In this document: one piece after another, positions 1 to 8,741 of the stretch
How positions within the stretch are numbered: the first letter of the stretch is position 1
Layout: the number at the start of each line of letters is the position of its first letter
DNA from: Polynucleobacter corsicus
GTDB lineage: Bacteria > Pseudomonadota > Gammaproteobacteria > Burkholderiales > Burkholderiaceae
Direction of reading: 5' to 3'
Length of the DNA: 64,000 nt
Assembly (NCBI RefSeq): GCF_018688255.1
Contig: NZ_CP061314.1
Location: forward strand, 1,981,023 to 2,045,022
Notes under the pieces: model-generated
Database searches by the model: none
What the model was told of the DNA's origin: nothing
What the model saw: only the letters and a program-made list of their open reading frames with translations
Position numbers and translations under genes: made by a program

Positions 1-459
1 AATGTTGCCAACGTGGTGGTCCATACCGATCTGAACTGCTTATCTGTAATTCAGTTTGCTATCGACCTATTGAAGGTCAAGCATATCTTGGTAGTGGGGC
101 ATTACGGCTGCTCAGGCGTGCATGCCGCCCTAACTGATAAACGGGTTGGCCTTGCCGACAATTGGTTGCGTCATGTGAAGGATGTACATCAAAAACATGA
201 GCGCTATCTTGGCGAAGTGATCCCATCTCCAAAACGTCAAGATCGCTTATGCGAGCTCAATGTTATTGAACAAGTAGTCAATGTTTGTGAAACTACCATT
301 GTTCAAGATGCATGGGCTAGAGGGCAAGACCTGACGGTACACGGATGGACTTACCGTCTTGAGACCGGCCTAGTCAATGATTTGGGTATGTCCATTAGCT
401 CTACCGAAGAAATGAATGTGCGCTACGCTAAATCTTTATCTCGCTATGACACTGAATAA
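1..459 (+). CDS. can: Beta-carbonic anhydrase (5'-truncated by window)
   Basis: This is the C-terminal 152 residues of a beta-class carbonic anhydrase; the reading frame is open from base 1, so the true start lies before the window. The family interconverts CO2 and bicarbonate with a Cys2His-bound zinc in the cytosol. The visible GHYGCSGV segment supplies the zinc-binding His and Cys of the second motif, and VVHTDLNCLSV upstream matches the core strand and helix. The first zinc Cys (CxDSR motif) is outside the window. The stop is 8 bases before the next gene, so the two may be co-transcribed. Confidence 0.93.
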   Translation, partial: NVANVVVHTDLNCLSVIQFAIDLLKVKHILVVGHYGCSGVHAALTDKRVGLADNWLRHVKDVHQKHERYLGEVIPSPKRQDRLCELNVIEQVVNVCETTIVQDAWARGQDLTVHGWTYRLETGLVNDLGMSISSTEEMNVRYAKSLSRYDTE

Positions 460-467
460 ATTGAGTT

Positions 468-1355
468 TTGTTTAAAAACTTTTCAAACTATTCTGGGGTA
501 GCACTCCTTAGATTTCTGGTATCGCTTCCCTACAAGACCTTAGTCTCTGTTGGCTATGGCTTAGGCTATCTAGCATCCCACATTCCCAATGATCGCAATC
601 GCGTGGTTCAAAAAAACTTGAAGCTCTGTTTCCCTGAGCTAAGCGAAACAGAAGTTGATCAACTGAGAAAGCAACATTGGCGACTACTAGGCCGCAGCTT
701 AGTTGAAAAAAGTATTATTTGGCTGGGCAGCAAAAAACAGCTTGCCGATATGATTGAAGTTCGCTCGGAGATTGATCTAAATGATAGACAGCCACGCATT
801 TTAGTGAACATGCATTTTATTGGCATTGAAGGTAGCATTATTCTGAGCGCACTTGCCAAGGAAAAAGGTTGGCCTCGTACCTCTGGCTTTTTTCAAAGAA
901 TGAAAAGCCCCTTCTTCAACAAGAGGATTGTTGAATGGCGCAATCGCTTCGGTGGAAATTCGATTGACCGCCAAGGAAACACGCTTGAGCTCATTCGAGA
1001 AATCCGTAAGGGAAGCTTCATCATTATTGCGCCCGATATTGATTTAGGACTCAAAGACTCTGCTTTCGTTCCCTTTTTTAATATTCAAACTAATACGATC
1101 ACAGCTGTATCGCGTCTAGCCAAAATCACAGGGGCGCAGGTCTGCATGATGATCACCACTCTCAAGAAAGATGAGGCTGGCTACATTTGCACCATTAGCA
1201 AGCCCCTTGAAAACTTCCCAACCGAAAATCCTGAAGCCGACACAGCGCGTCTCAACACCATTTTTGAAAAAGAAATTAGACTCAGGCCAGCTGAATACTA
1301 CTGGGTTCATAAGCGCTTTAAAAACAGGCCACACAATGAGGCTAGCCCCTATTAA
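468..1355 (+). CDS. LpxL/HtrB-family lysophospholipid acyltransferase
   Basis: A 295-residue protein of the lipid A late acyltransferase family, which transfers fatty acyl chains to lipid A precursors or related lipids at the inner membrane. A hydrophobic N-terminal segment (about residues 9-38) fits a membrane anchor. The family HX4E catalytic motif is visible as H116-F-I-G-I-E121, and APDIDLG (near 190) matches the conserved downstream block. The start is TTG, because the next in-frame ATG would remove the N-terminal third. It follows the carbonic anhydrase by 8 bases. LpxL, LpxM and other homologues cannot be told apart here. Confidence 0.85.
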   Translation: MFKNFSNYSGVALLRFLVSLPYKTLVSVGYGLGYLASHIPNDRNRVVQKNLKLCFPELSETEVDQLRKQHWRLLGRSLVEKSIIWLGSKKQLADMIEVRSEIDLNDRQPRILVNMHFIGIEGSIILSALAKEKGWPRTSGFFQRMKSPFFNKRIVEWRNRFGGNSIDRQGNTLELIREIRKGSFIIIAPDIDLGLKDSAFVPFFNIQTNTITAVSRLAKITGAQVCMMITTLKKDEAGYICTISKPLENFPTENPEADTARLNTIFEKEIRLRPAEYYWVHKRFKNRPHNEASPY

Positions 1356-1370
1356 CACGTCGGCTGGGGC

Positions 1371-2468
1371 TTAGATTTTTATCCCCAATAATTTTGCAGC
1401 ATTGCCTCCTAATATTGCAATACGGTCTGCATTACTAAGGCCAGGAGTATTCATGACATGCTCAACTGGATACTCTTCCCAAGGAATAGGATGATCAGTT
1501 CCTATAACAATTTGGCTTGCTCCGACTTGGGCTACTAAATGGCGAAGCGCTTCGGGAGTAAATACTAATGAATCAAAATACAGCTGGTTTAAATATTCAG
1601 TAGGTTTTTTCTTCAGAACAATTTCTGGATTACAGTTTTGAGGAGAAACAAAACAACTGTGATCCATGCGGGGCGCATAAGAGCCTAAGAACCCACCGCC
1701 ATGTGCTGCCAACACTTTCAGTTGTGGATATTTATCTAAAACACCTTCATAAATTAAGTGCTGCAAAGCAATCGTTGTATCAAGTGGATTGCCGATAACA
1801 TTTGACATCCAACCATTACCCTTAAATCTTTGGGCCAACTGAGGGGTACTTTGTGGATGAATGAAAAGGGTCACATTTAACTCTTGGGCCTTAGCCAGTA
1901 CAGGATGAAACTTAGGGTCTGAAAAATCTTGGCCTAAGACACTTCCACCAATGGCTGCTCCTCGAAGACCCAATTTCTTTACCGCATCCTCAAGCTGTTG
2001 GACGGCTAGGTCGGGGTATTGCATTGTTAAGGATGCAAAGGCGGCAAACTTATCTGGCCGCATTGCGCACAACTCAGCAAGATGCAAGTTATTAAGTCTG
2101 CATATTTCTGCAGCAGTATCTCTATCCTTCCTGTACCAATAGGGGTTGATGCTCAAAACCTGCATATCAATGCCCTGCGCCTCCATCGCCTTAATACGCT
2201 CATTGATCTGTATGAAGTGCTCTGGCACCCCCTTTGTTGGAGGGGGTACTGACTTTGCATCCTCCCCCATGAGGTCAATTGCATCCTGAAAAAGGCAATG
2301 GGCGTGTACGTCTATCGCCTTTACACGTTTGCCATTAATAAAAACTGGGGTAAGGCGTCTAGGCCCCTTGTTTTGGACCTCTGCTGCGTGTAATAAGCCA
2401 CAACCACAAAATGTGAGGCCACCAAGTGCTTTTGCTGAGGTTTTTAAAAATGATCTTCGACTATTCAT
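1371..2468 (-). CDS. Amidohydrolase family 2 protein (exported)
   Basis: A 365-residue metal-dependent hydrolase of the amidohydrolase-2 (ACMSD-like) TIM-barrel family. The N-terminus SRRSFLK followed by a hydrophobic stretch resembles a twin-arginine signal, suggesting export in folded form. Metal-ligand motifs are visible: DVHAH (H55, H57), FIHPQS, AAHGGG and the C-terminal IGTDHP Asp. Family members decarboxylate or hydrolyse aromatic or lactone-type substrates; the substrate here cannot be deduced. It converges on the acyltransferase gene and has no obvious operon partner. Confidence 0.82.
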   Translation of the reverse strand: MNSRRSFLKTSAKALGGLTFCGCGLLHAAEVQNKGPRRLTPVFINGKRVKAIDVHAHCLFQDAIDLMGEDAKSVPPPTKGVPEHFIQINERIKAMEAQGIDMQVLSINPYWYRKDRDTAAEICRLNNLHLAELCAMRPDKFAAFASLTMQYPDLAVQQLEDAVKKLGLRGAAIGGSVLGQDFSDPKFHPVLAKAQELNVTLFIHPQSTPQLAQRFKGNGWMSNVIGNPLDTTIALQHLIYEGVLDKYPQLKVLAAHGGGFLGSYAPRMDHSCFVSPQNCNPEIVLKKKPTEYLNQLYFDSLVFTPEALRHLVAQVGASQIVIGTDHPIPWEEYPVEHVMNTPGLSNADRIAILGGNAAKLLGIKI

Positions 2469-2611
2469 ATTGCACTTCCCTAAATATGTAGCATTTCACG
2501 ATGACTAAACTCATGGTCAAATTAGCAATTAAAAGTATTTCCGTCAAATATAGTTTTATATAAAAATGGCCAGAATGCGTACTTCGTTGCCTTGTAATTC
2601 ATAATAAGGTC

Positions 2612-3349
2612 ATGGAAGAAAAAATACGCGTATCCAAGCTACTCTCTGAATTGGGTCTTTGCTCCCGACGTGAGGCAGACTCTTATATCGAGCAGGGCTT
2701 GGTCACGGTCGATGGTGAAGTGGTCAATGAGCTTGGCTCACGGGCTTTTCGCCATCAGAAGATTGAATTGCAGTCTGGCGCTAAAGCGCAGCAAGCATCC
2801 CGAATTACGGTCATTTTGAATAAGCCAGTCGGTTTTATTTCTCACTTTGATGACGAGCAAGAGTACCAACCAGCAGCCTCGCTCATCACTCCCGAGAATT
2901 ACTTTGCCAGCCCGCTTGATAAGGGCCGCAATCCACGCTTTAATACCCGCGGCTTAGCGCCCGCCGGTCGCCTAGATATTGACTCCACCGGCATGCTGGT
3001 CTTAACTCAAGATGGTCGTATCGCAAAACTCCTCATTGGTGAAAACAGCCCCGTCGAGAAAGAGTACTTGGTCCGAGTTGAAGGCGCACTCTCTTTTGAA
3101 GATTTAGATCGCCTCAAACATGGCCTGGAATTAGATGGTGTCGTTTTAAAGCCAGCTCAGGTCAGCTGGCAGAACGAGGACCAACTTCGCTTTGTTCTAC
3201 GCGAGGGCCGCAAGCGCCAAATTCGTCGTATGTGTGAAATCGTTGGTCTCCGGGTTTTAGGTCTCAGGCGTGTGCGTATGGGTAGAATTTCTCTAGGTGC
3301 CCTACCACCCGGGAAATGGCGCTTTGTAAGGCCTGAAGAGCAATTCTAA
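2612..3349 (+). CDS. RsuA/RluB/E/F-family pseudouridine synthase
   Basis: A 245-residue rRNA pseudouridine synthase. An N-terminal S4 RNA-binding domain (about residues 5-50, RVSKLLSELGLCSRREAD) precedes the catalytic domain. The catalytic aspartate is D122 in GRLDIDSTGMLVLT, and the C-terminal EGRKRQIRRM block is typical of the family. It isomerises a specific uridine in 23S or 16S rRNA. The overall pattern resembles the RluF/RluB group, but the target uridine cannot be assigned from sequence. prfC follows about 50 bases downstream with its own promoter-like -10. Confidence 0.88.
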   Translation: MEEKIRVSKLLSELGLCSRREADSYIEQGLVTVDGEVVNELGSRAFRHQKIELQSGAKAQQASRITVILNKPVGFISHFDDEQEYQPAASLITPENYFASPLDKGRNPRFNTRGLAPAGRLDIDSTGMLVLTQDGRIAKLLIGENSPVEKEYLVRVEGALSFEDLDRLKHGLELDGVVLKPAQVSWQNEDQLRFVLREGRKRQIRRMCEIVGLRVLGLRRVRMGRISLGALPPGKWRFVRPEEQF

Positions 3350-3364
3350 GAAGCACTACCCGTC

Positions 3365-3370
3365 TATAAT
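3365..3370 (+). promoter_or_regulatory. Consensus -10 (TATAAT) upstream of prfC
   Basis: A perfect TATAAT hexamer lies between the pseudouridine synthase stop and prfC. Transcription would begin near 3377, only about 6-25 bases before the possible prfC starts, so the mRNA may have a very short leader. No convincing -35 box is seen. Confidence 0.5.
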
Positions 3371-3394
3371 TCTGTCACTTAGATTAAACGCAGA

Positions 3395-5029
3395 ATTACC
3401 ATCGATACCACCACCTCCAGCACTCCCGGCGCAGAAGTTTTAAGACGCCGTAGCTTCGCCATCATCTCTCACCCAGATGCCGGTAAGACCACGCTTACTG
3501 AAAAACTCTTGCTATACGCGGGAGCGATTCAGATTGCGGGCAGTGTAAAAGCCCGTAAGGCAAGCAGACATGCGACCTCAGACTGGATGGAAATTGAGAA
3601 ACAGCGTGGTATTTCTGTAGCCAGCTCAGTCATGCAAATGGAATATCGCGATTGCATTATTAATCTTCTAGATACCCCAGGCCACCAAGACTTTTCCGAA
3701 GATACTTATCGCGTATTGACTGCAGTTGATTCTGCATTGATGGTGATTGATGCTGCTAATGGTGTTGAGTCACAGACCTTGCGCTTGCTTGAAGTCTGCC
3801 GTGCGCGCAACACACCAATCGTCACCTTCATCAATAAGATGGATCGCGAAGTAAAGCCCCCCATGGAGTTGATGGATGAAATTGAAACTGCACTCGGTAT
3901 TGAAGTAGTTCCTTTTACATGGCCAGTAGGTATGGGTAAATCCTTCGCCGGTGTGATTGATATTGCCAACTCTCAAATGCGCATGTTCAAAGCGGGTGAA
4001 GATCGCGTGACCGAAGATTCTCATGCAATTGTTGATATTAACGATCCCGCCCTAAAAGAGCGCCTCGGTACTGATCTTGAAAATGCGCTCGCTGAAGTAG
4101 ATTTAATTAAAAATGCGATGCCCGCCTTTGACCGTGAGGCCTTTCTAGCAGGCCGTCAGTCACCAGTATTCTTTGGCTCAGCCATTAATAATTTTGGTGT
4201 TCGTGAAATTCTTAACACCTTAGTTGAGCTTGCACCATCACCGGGATCACGCAAAGCATTACAACGCGAAGTGAGCCCAGCAGAGAATAAATTTTCTGCA
4301 GTGGTCTTTAAGATTCAAGCAAATATGGATCCAGCCCATCGAGATCGTGTTGCCTTCTTGCGTATTTGCTCGGGACATTTTCAGCGCGGCATGAAACTGA
4401 AGATCTGTCGCAACGGCAAAGAAGTGCGCACCAACAATGCACTTTCTTTCTTGTCACAACGACGCGATATCTTAGATGAAGCCTTTCCTGGAGATATTAT
4501 TGGCTTGCCAAACCATGGCCTACTTCGATTGGGCGATACGCTCACCGAAGGCGAGCAATTGCAATTCACGGGCTTACCATTTTTCGCTCCAGAAATTTTC
4601 CGCATGGTCGAGTCCGCAGATCCGTTGCGCTCCAAGCAATTGCGCACAGGCCTAATGCAGCTTGGCGAAGAGGGTGCAATTCAGGTATTTCGTCCCATGA
4701 CTGGTGGCACTATGTTGCTTGGCGCATTTGGACAGTTGCAGTTTGAAGTGGTGAGCCATCGCTTACAAACTGAATATGGAGCAGAAGTACGTTTGCTACC
4801 GGCACGTTACAACTTGGCTCGCTGGGTAAGCTCCGAAGATCCTGTGGCACTTAAAAAATTCATGCTAGAAAATATTCACCGCATGGCAGAGGACGTTGTT
4901 GGTGCTTCCGTATTTTTAGCTAGTCACAAATCTGAACTGGATGTTGCTCAACAGCGCTGGGAATCCATTCAGTTCCATGCCCTAAGAGAGCATGCAGGTC
5001 TGATCTATCAATCAGACCTCGCTGGCTAA
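3395..5029 (+). CDS. prfC: Peptide chain release factor 3 (rare start codon)
   Basis: RF3 is the translational GTPase that recycles RF1/RF2 from the ribosome. The P-loop SHPDAGKTT and switch regions ISVASSVMQ, DTPGHQDF and NKMDR are intact, and the length from the chosen start (544 residues) matches the family. The first ATG/GTG/TTG in frame is the TTG at 3509, which lies after the P-loop and cannot be the true start. The frame is open back to a stop at 3380-3382. It contains only ATT (3383, 3395) and ATC (3401) codons as candidate starts, so a rare AUU/AUC start like that of infC is inferred; ATT 3395 is chosen with uncertainty. A sequencing error is the alternative. Confidence 0.9.
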   Translation: MTIDTTTSSTPGAEVLRRRSFAIISHPDAGKTTLTEKLLLYAGAIQIAGSVKARKASRHATSDWMEIEKQRGISVASSVMQMEYRDCIINLLDTPGHQDFSEDTYRVLTAVDSALMVIDAANGVESQTLRLLEVCRARNTPIVTFINKMDREVKPPMELMDEIETALGIEVVPFTWPVGMGKSFAGVIDIANSQMRMFKAGEDRVTEDSHAIVDINDPALKERLGTDLENALAEVDLIKNAMPAFDREAFLAGRQSPVFFGSAINNFGVREILNTLVELAPSPGSRKALQREVSPAENKFSAVVFKIQANMDPAHRDRVAFLRICSGHFQRGMKLKICRNGKEVRTNNALSFLSQRRDILDEAFPGDIIGLPNHGLLRLGDTLTEGEQLQFTGLPFFAPEIFRMVESADPLRSKQLRTGLMQLGEEGAIQVFRPMTGGTMLLGAFGQLQFEVVSHRLQTEYGAEVRLLPARYNLARWVSSEDPVALKKFMLENIHRMAEDVVGASVFLASHKSELDVAQQRWESIQFHALREHAGLIYQSDLAG

Positions 5030-5031
5030 CT

Positions 5032-5280
5032 CTAGCGTGGGCTTGATTGCGGCCAATTGCAATCAAATACCGCAGGTAACTGAGTATCGTTTTTTCTAAA
5101 CGATGCAGTCTTGCCATATTGTGCGCAATACGCATTGGCTTTTGGTGTAAGTGAGGCAATAGATTCGCTATCACTGTTCAAAAAGGTCACATGATTCGAA
5201 TCTGATGCATCGGTATAAACCGCAGCGCAAGCACTCAAACCAACCATGCTCAGCAATAAAATATATTTGGGATGAATCAT
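5032..5280 (-). CDS. Small lipoprotein of unknown function
   Basis: An 82-residue protein with a type II signal peptide: a hydrophobic core followed by the lipobox LSAC (Cys18). The mature part is short and polar, with two further cysteines (AYCAQYG and FDCNWPQ) that could form a disulfide. No family is recognised. Its start overlaps the stop of the DUF2798-like gene by 4 bases, so the two are probably co-translated, and its stop is 2 bases from the convergent prfC stop. Confidence 0.7.
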   Translation of the reverse strand: MIHPKYILLLSMVGLSACAAVYTDASDSNHVTFLNSDSESIASLTPKANAYCAQYGKTASFRKNDTQLPAVFDCNWPQSSPR

Positions 5281-5501
5281 TGCTCCAGTTTCTTTACTAA
5301 ACTTGCAGTGAGCTTGCTAATAAATGGGCGATAGATCAAAGTACAAATAATCGCCACTGGGTAGGCAACCGCCCAAACCTCTAGCCACTCCCAAAAAAAA
5401 TCCTGTACAAAACCTACGCGCACCAAAGTGGTGGCCAAAGTAATACTCAATGACATGAGTCCGCCCATGATGGCAGCAAAAATAAGATTAGGAATATTCA
5501 T
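5277..5501 (-). CDS. DUF2798-like two-helix membrane protein
   Basis: A 74-residue membrane protein with two predicted transmembrane helices (about 5-28 and 40-62) joined by a loop containing FFWEWLEVW. Length, helix spacing and the AxPVAxxxxxxYRPFISKL tail resemble DUF2798 proteins. No function is known. It is the first gene of a two-gene unit, overlapping the downstream lipoprotein by 4 bases. Confidence 0.65.
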   Translation of the reverse strand: MNIPNLIFAAIMGGLMSLSITLATTLVRVGFVQDFFWEWLEVWAVAYPVAIICTLIYRPFISKLTASLVKKLEQ

Positions 5502-5630
5502 CAGGATCTAATCATAGCGCCTTGACTGCTTAACTGTTATTCTGATCTGTGATCACTATTCCGCGCCCTAAATAGGGGAGTCTGCTGAGCAAGCTCAGAG
5601 GTTCATCATTCCAAGACTCTAGGAAACTAT

Positions 5631-5837
5631 ATGGCTGTTGGCCAAAATCAAAGAAACAGAAAAAATGACCCCATGGTGAGCAAGACTGGCAAAGCTAAAT
5701 TGGGGCCACTTACCGTGACTCAACTCAGTAAACTGCTCGAATCGAGCACCAAGCCTAAAGAGAAGGCAAAGATACAGAGGGCGCTCAATAAGCGTCCCCC
5801 GGTTGCGGCGCCCGCTGCAACAGAAGTCGTAGCCTAA
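5631..5837 (+). CDS. Small basic protein, unknown
   Basis: A 68-residue lysine/arginine-rich protein with a Pro/Ala-rich tail. It is preceded by an AGGAA ribosome-binding site at the right distance and followed immediately by a strong terminator, which supports it as a real gene. No domain is recognised; high basicity would suit nucleic-acid binding, but that is only a possibility. Confidence 0.6.
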   Translation: MAVGQNQRNRKNDPMVSKTGKAKLGPLTVTQLSKLLESSTKPKEKAKIQRALNKRPPVAAPAATEVVA

Positions 5838-5850
5838 TCACTAAGTAATA

Positions 5851-5876
5851 AGCCCCGAAATTACCGGGGCTTTTTC
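5851..5876 (+). terminator. Rho-independent terminator
   Basis: A GC-rich hairpin (AGCCCCG / CGGGGCT) followed by TTTTTCTT, 14 bases after the stop of the small basic protein gene. Confidence 0.9.
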
Positions 5877-5896
5877 TTATGTAATATGCTGTCAGC

Positions 5897-6403
5897 ATGA
5901 AAGCATCTCCTCAAATTCACTCCATTTATATTGCTGCTCGAGCAGGCGAGCTGATGGCGCAGCTTGCACGAGTTGAGATTATTGCCGGTGAAGGTATTGT
6001 GGGCGATCGCTACGCACTAGGTCTTGGCGCATTCTCTAAGGCCAAACCCAAAATACGCCATATTTCCCTCATTGCTCTCTCTGCTATAGAAAATGCTAAT
6101 GGCCAATTACTTGCTAAACAGCAGGCTCCTTTTGGAGAAGGCGATACCCGAAGAAATCTGGTGATCAAGGGAATTTCTGAGGGGGATCTGAATGATCTCG
6201 TTGGACGGATTTTCTATTTAGGAGGCATCGCATTTAAAGGTACTGAATTATGCGAACCTTGTCAGCGACCTGCCAACTTACTAAAAAGGCCCGACTTCAT
6301 GAATGCTTTTGAAAATAGAGGCGGCCTCAGAGCCGAAGCGCTAGATTCCGGGACCATTAGCAATGGCGATTCGCTCACATACTCATCAGAACAAGAAAAA
6401 TGA
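5897..6403 (+). CDS. MOSC domain-containing protein
   Basis: A 168-residue stand-alone MOSC domain, the sulfur-carrier domain related to the C-terminus of molybdenum cofactor sulfurase. Visible hallmarks are GIVGDRYA near the N-terminus, the TRRNLVI strand, and GTELCEPCQRP containing the conserved cysteine. A role in sulfur transfer or molybdenum-dependent reductase chemistry is inferred from the family. The stop overlaps the next gene's ATG (ATGA), implying translational coupling to the acetyltransferase. Confidence 0.85.
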   Translation: MKASPQIHSIYIAARAGELMAQLARVEIIAGEGIVGDRYALGLGAFSKAKPKIRHISLIALSAIENANGQLLAKQQAPFGEGDTRRNLVIKGISEGDLNDLVGRIFYLGGIAFKGTELCEPCQRPANLLKRPDFMNAFENRGGLRAEALDSGTISNGDSLTYSSEQEK

Positions 6404-6795
6404 TTACCTATACTGAGCATGCAAGCATTAGTCCAGAACAGGCGATCGACCTTTATACCCGCTCTACCCTCGGGGAGCGCCGCCCAATCAATAGTGTTGA
6501 AACCTTTGCAGCGATGCTTGTCAATTCAAATCTCACCATTTCCGCATGGGACGGTGCAAAACTCATTGGGATCAGTCGTAGCCTGACAGACTTTGCCTAT
6601 GTGGCCTATTTAGCCGACCTTGCTGTAGATGAGCATTACCAGCGACAGGGAATAGGAAAGCAACTTATTGAAGAAACTAAAGAGCGCTTAAAGCCTGACT
6701 GCATGATTGTGTTACTTGCAGCTCCGAAAGCAAATGCTTACTATGAGCACTTGGGTTTTGAGCACAATCCACGTGCTTGGACCATGAAAAAATAA
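6400..6795 (+). CDS. GNAT-family N-acetyltransferase
   Basis: A 131-residue GCN5-related acetyltransferase. The acetyl-CoA pyrophosphate-binding motif is QRQGIGKQL (about residues 87-95), preceded by the YLADLAVDE strand and followed by a C-terminal YYEHLGFEHN block. It transfers an acetyl group from acetyl-CoA to an unknown amine. It overlaps the upstream MOSC gene by 4 bases and is 19 bases from the phosphatase gene, suggesting a three-gene operon. Confidence 0.88.
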   Translation: MITYTEHASISPEQAIDLYTRSTLGERRPINSVETFAAMLVNSNLTISAWDGAKLIGISRSLTDFAYVAYLADLAVDEHYQRQGIGKQLIEETKERLKPDCMIVLLAAPKANAYYEHLGFEHNPRAWTMKK

Positions 6796-6814
6796 TTCAA
6801 CTGAATATCGCAAT

Positions 6815-7462
6815 ATGTCGACCACAAAACTCTGCCTCATCCGCCATGGTGAAACTACTTGGAATGCTGAAAGACGCCTTCAAGGACATACTGATATTCC
6901 CCTGAATGCTAAAGGCGTCCAGCAGGCTCGCCAAATGGCGCAGGCTATTAAAAATACAAAGCTCTCATTCGATGCTTTATATACTAGCGACCTTAAAAGA
7001 GCGGCCGACACTGCAAATGCGATTGTTGAATTGTTTGGCGTAGAGGCAAGAGTGGATGGCGCCTTACGAGAGCGCCATTTTGGCGCACTTCAAGGACTCA
7101 CGATTCAAGAGGCGCCATTACTACAGCCTGCAATTTGGCAAGCTCATATTGCTCGTGACTTAGAGCATGAGCTCGGAGGCGGTGAAAGTATTCGGCAATT
7201 TGCAATACGCGTTCAAACTGTTTTAGACAAGATACAAGAGCAACATACAGGGAAAACGATTTTGCTTGTGAGTCATGGTGGTACGCTCGACATGGTGTAT
7301 CGAATTGCTAGCAAGCAAGCCTTAAAGGCTGAGCGGGTTGCCTCAGTGCCAAATGCTTCATTCAATTGGACTACCCATCAGGAAGGTAAGGGCTGGTCTG
7401 TCGAGCAATGGGCTGACACTCGTCATCTCGAAGATTCTGCCTTAGAGGGCGTAGACCTCTAA
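6815..7462 (+). CDS. Histidine phosphatase (phosphoglycerate mutase-like)
   Basis: A 215-residue member of the histidine phosphatase superfamily. The phospho-accepting motif is LIRHGETTWN near the N-terminus, with the second catalytic histidine in VSHGGTLD. RERHFGALQGLT matches the substrate-side loop of the GpmB/CobC-like branch. It dephosphorylates an unknown small phosphoester; a glycolytic mutase role is unlikely for this type. It is the last gene of the MOSC-GNAT unit and is followed by a hairpin terminator. Confidence 0.87.
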   Translation: MSTTKLCLIRHGETTWNAERRLQGHTDIPLNAKGVQQARQMAQAIKNTKLSFDALYTSDLKRAADTANAIVELFGVEARVDGALRERHFGALQGLTIQEAPLLQPAIWQAHIARDLEHELGGGESIRQFAIRVQTVLDKIQEQHTGKTILLVSHGGTLDMVYRIASKQALKAERVASVPNASFNWTTHQEGKGWSVEQWADTRHLEDSALEGVDL

Positions 7463-7494
7463 GCAAAAAATCACCCTTAGGTGACTTTTTGCTT
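7461..7494. terminator. Bidirectional hairpin terminator
   Basis: An inverted repeat AAGCAAAAAATCACC / GGTGACTTTTTGCTT between two convergent genes. The A-run and T-run flank the stem, so it can terminate in both directions. Confidence 0.8.
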
Positions 7495-7507
7495 TTCTAG
7501 GAAAGGT

Positions 7508-7747
7508 TTACTTTCTGATGTGAGCGTGACGGGCGGCATCTTGTGACATGCCCTCACCCTTAGGCTTGCCTTCTAGCGCTTCTTTTTCAGCGGTAATTTC
7601 TTTACGGCGCTCTTTGCAAGAGCCAGCAATCTCTTGCAAAGCTTTACGAGCTCTCGCTGCAGAAGCTTTGACTCCTTTTCCGTGGAACTTTTCATTCTCT
7701 GATTGGTACACCTCAAATGCAGCCATTAGCTTGTCATGATGGGACAT
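7508..7747 (-). CDS. Small basic histone-like protein, unknown
   Basis: A 79-residue, charged, lysine-rich protein. The middle (KGVKASAARARKALQEIAGSCKERRKEI) is predicted helical and resembles short histone-H1-like proteins of Burkholderiales, but identification rests on composition only. It is convergent with the phosphatase gene and separated from it by a shared hairpin terminator. Nucleoid binding is a guess. Confidence 0.6.
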   Translation of the reverse strand: MSHHDKLMAAFEVYQSENEKFHGKGVKASAARARKALQEIAGSCKERRKEITAEKEALEGKPKGEGMSQDAARHAHIRK

Positions 7748-7820
7748 ATTTTTCCTTATAAATTATTGAAATAATCGGCTTAAGAAACACTCTAACCTAA
7801 TATATTGAAATTACTTTAAT

Positions 7821-8573
7821 TTATTGTGTCCAGCGATCAATAATGGCCTTTAATTTCCCTGGTCCGAGCTCAGCAAGATACAGGTTAAAGTCATCGCGCA
7901 GCTTAGAGTCTTTTTTGAAAGCAAACCCGAGATTATCAAACCCAACAACTTGGTAGCTACTGCTAACTGGGAGATTTAAGGTTTTTTGATAATTAACCAG
8001 CATCACGTTATCAACAAATACCAAATCTACATTACCATTTTGCAATGCAAGCAAGGCTTCGGTTGGCGAGGGATATAGCTTTACCTGCTCAACTGAGTAA
8101 TAGCCTTTTGGCTGCAATACATTTTTCACATAATCATCAAACACGCTTCCTGTCGGATAGGCAATTGTGTATTTACTGAGCTGTGATAAATCCGTTATTT
8201 TGATATTGCGGTTTTTTAAACCTATCAACTGCCAGGTGCTAGTGAAGTATGGATTAGAAAAATCCATCACCTCTTTGCGCTTGTCTGTAATAGAAATTCC
8301 AGAGAATGCCACATCAGCTTGGCCACTAGTTACAGCGCCTAGCATGCCAAGCCAATCGTAAGCTGTTACTTTAAATGTGCAGCCTCGTGACTTACAGTAG
8401 CCCTCAAATATCTCTAAGTCTATACCTGAGTATTTCCCATCTTTTTCAAACAGCATTGGTGGAATCGCGGGCGATATGGCAACCTTAATGAGCTTCGATG
8501 GTTCTTCTTTAGAGCATCCACCCAGAAGAAATAAGCCAACTAATAATGCAGTAATGCTGCGTTTAAGTCTCAT
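7821..8573 (-). CDS. Amino-acid ABC-type solute-binding lipoprotein
   Basis: A 250-residue family 3 extracellular solute-binding protein. The start at the second ATG gives a type II signal peptide MRLKRSITALLVGLFLLGGC with lipobox LGGC (Cys20); an upstream ATG in frame would put 13 charged residues before it. The IDLEIFEGYC and DVAFSGISIT segments are typical of polar amino acid receptors. No permease or ATPase gene is adjacent, so it either serves an unlinked transporter or acts as an orphan receptor. Confidence 0.83.
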   Translation of the reverse strand: MRLKRSITALLVGLFLLGGCSKEEPSKLIKVAISPAIPPMLFEKDGKYSGIDLEIFEGYCKSRGCTFKVTAYDWLGMLGAVTSGQADVAFSGISITDKRKEVMDFSNPYFTSTWQLIGLKNRNIKITDLSQLSKYTIAYPTGSVFDDYVKNVLQPKGYYSVEQVKLYPSPTEALLALQNGNVDLVFVDNVMLVNYQKTLNLPVSSSYQVVGFDNLGFAFKKDSKLRDDFNLYLAELGPGKLKAIIDRWTQ

Positions 8574-8693
8574 AGTATTTTCAAGTTTTATTTGATTGAA
8601 CGATCTTATCAAGAATTGAATCTAACAATACCATCAGAGCATTACTTTATAACCCTGCATCCTTTTCGCATCTCGATTAGCGAAAAACCCAAT

Positions 8694-8722
8694 AAAAAAA
8701 CCCCGCATACACGGGGCTTTTT
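8694..8722 (-). terminator. Rho-independent terminator after the phasin gene
   Basis: A CCCCG / CGGGG stem flanked by seven A and five T, placed 20 bases beyond the phasin stop on the minus strand. Confidence 0.88.
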
Positions 8723-8741
8723 ATCTGAAGCAATCTACCGA

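Noticed and set aside
5897..7462. The MOSC, acetyltransferase and phosphatase genes as a defence or toxin-antitoxin unit
   Set aside because: All three have well-known enzyme folds and an ordinary coupled-operon layout; nothing indicates toxicity or immunity.
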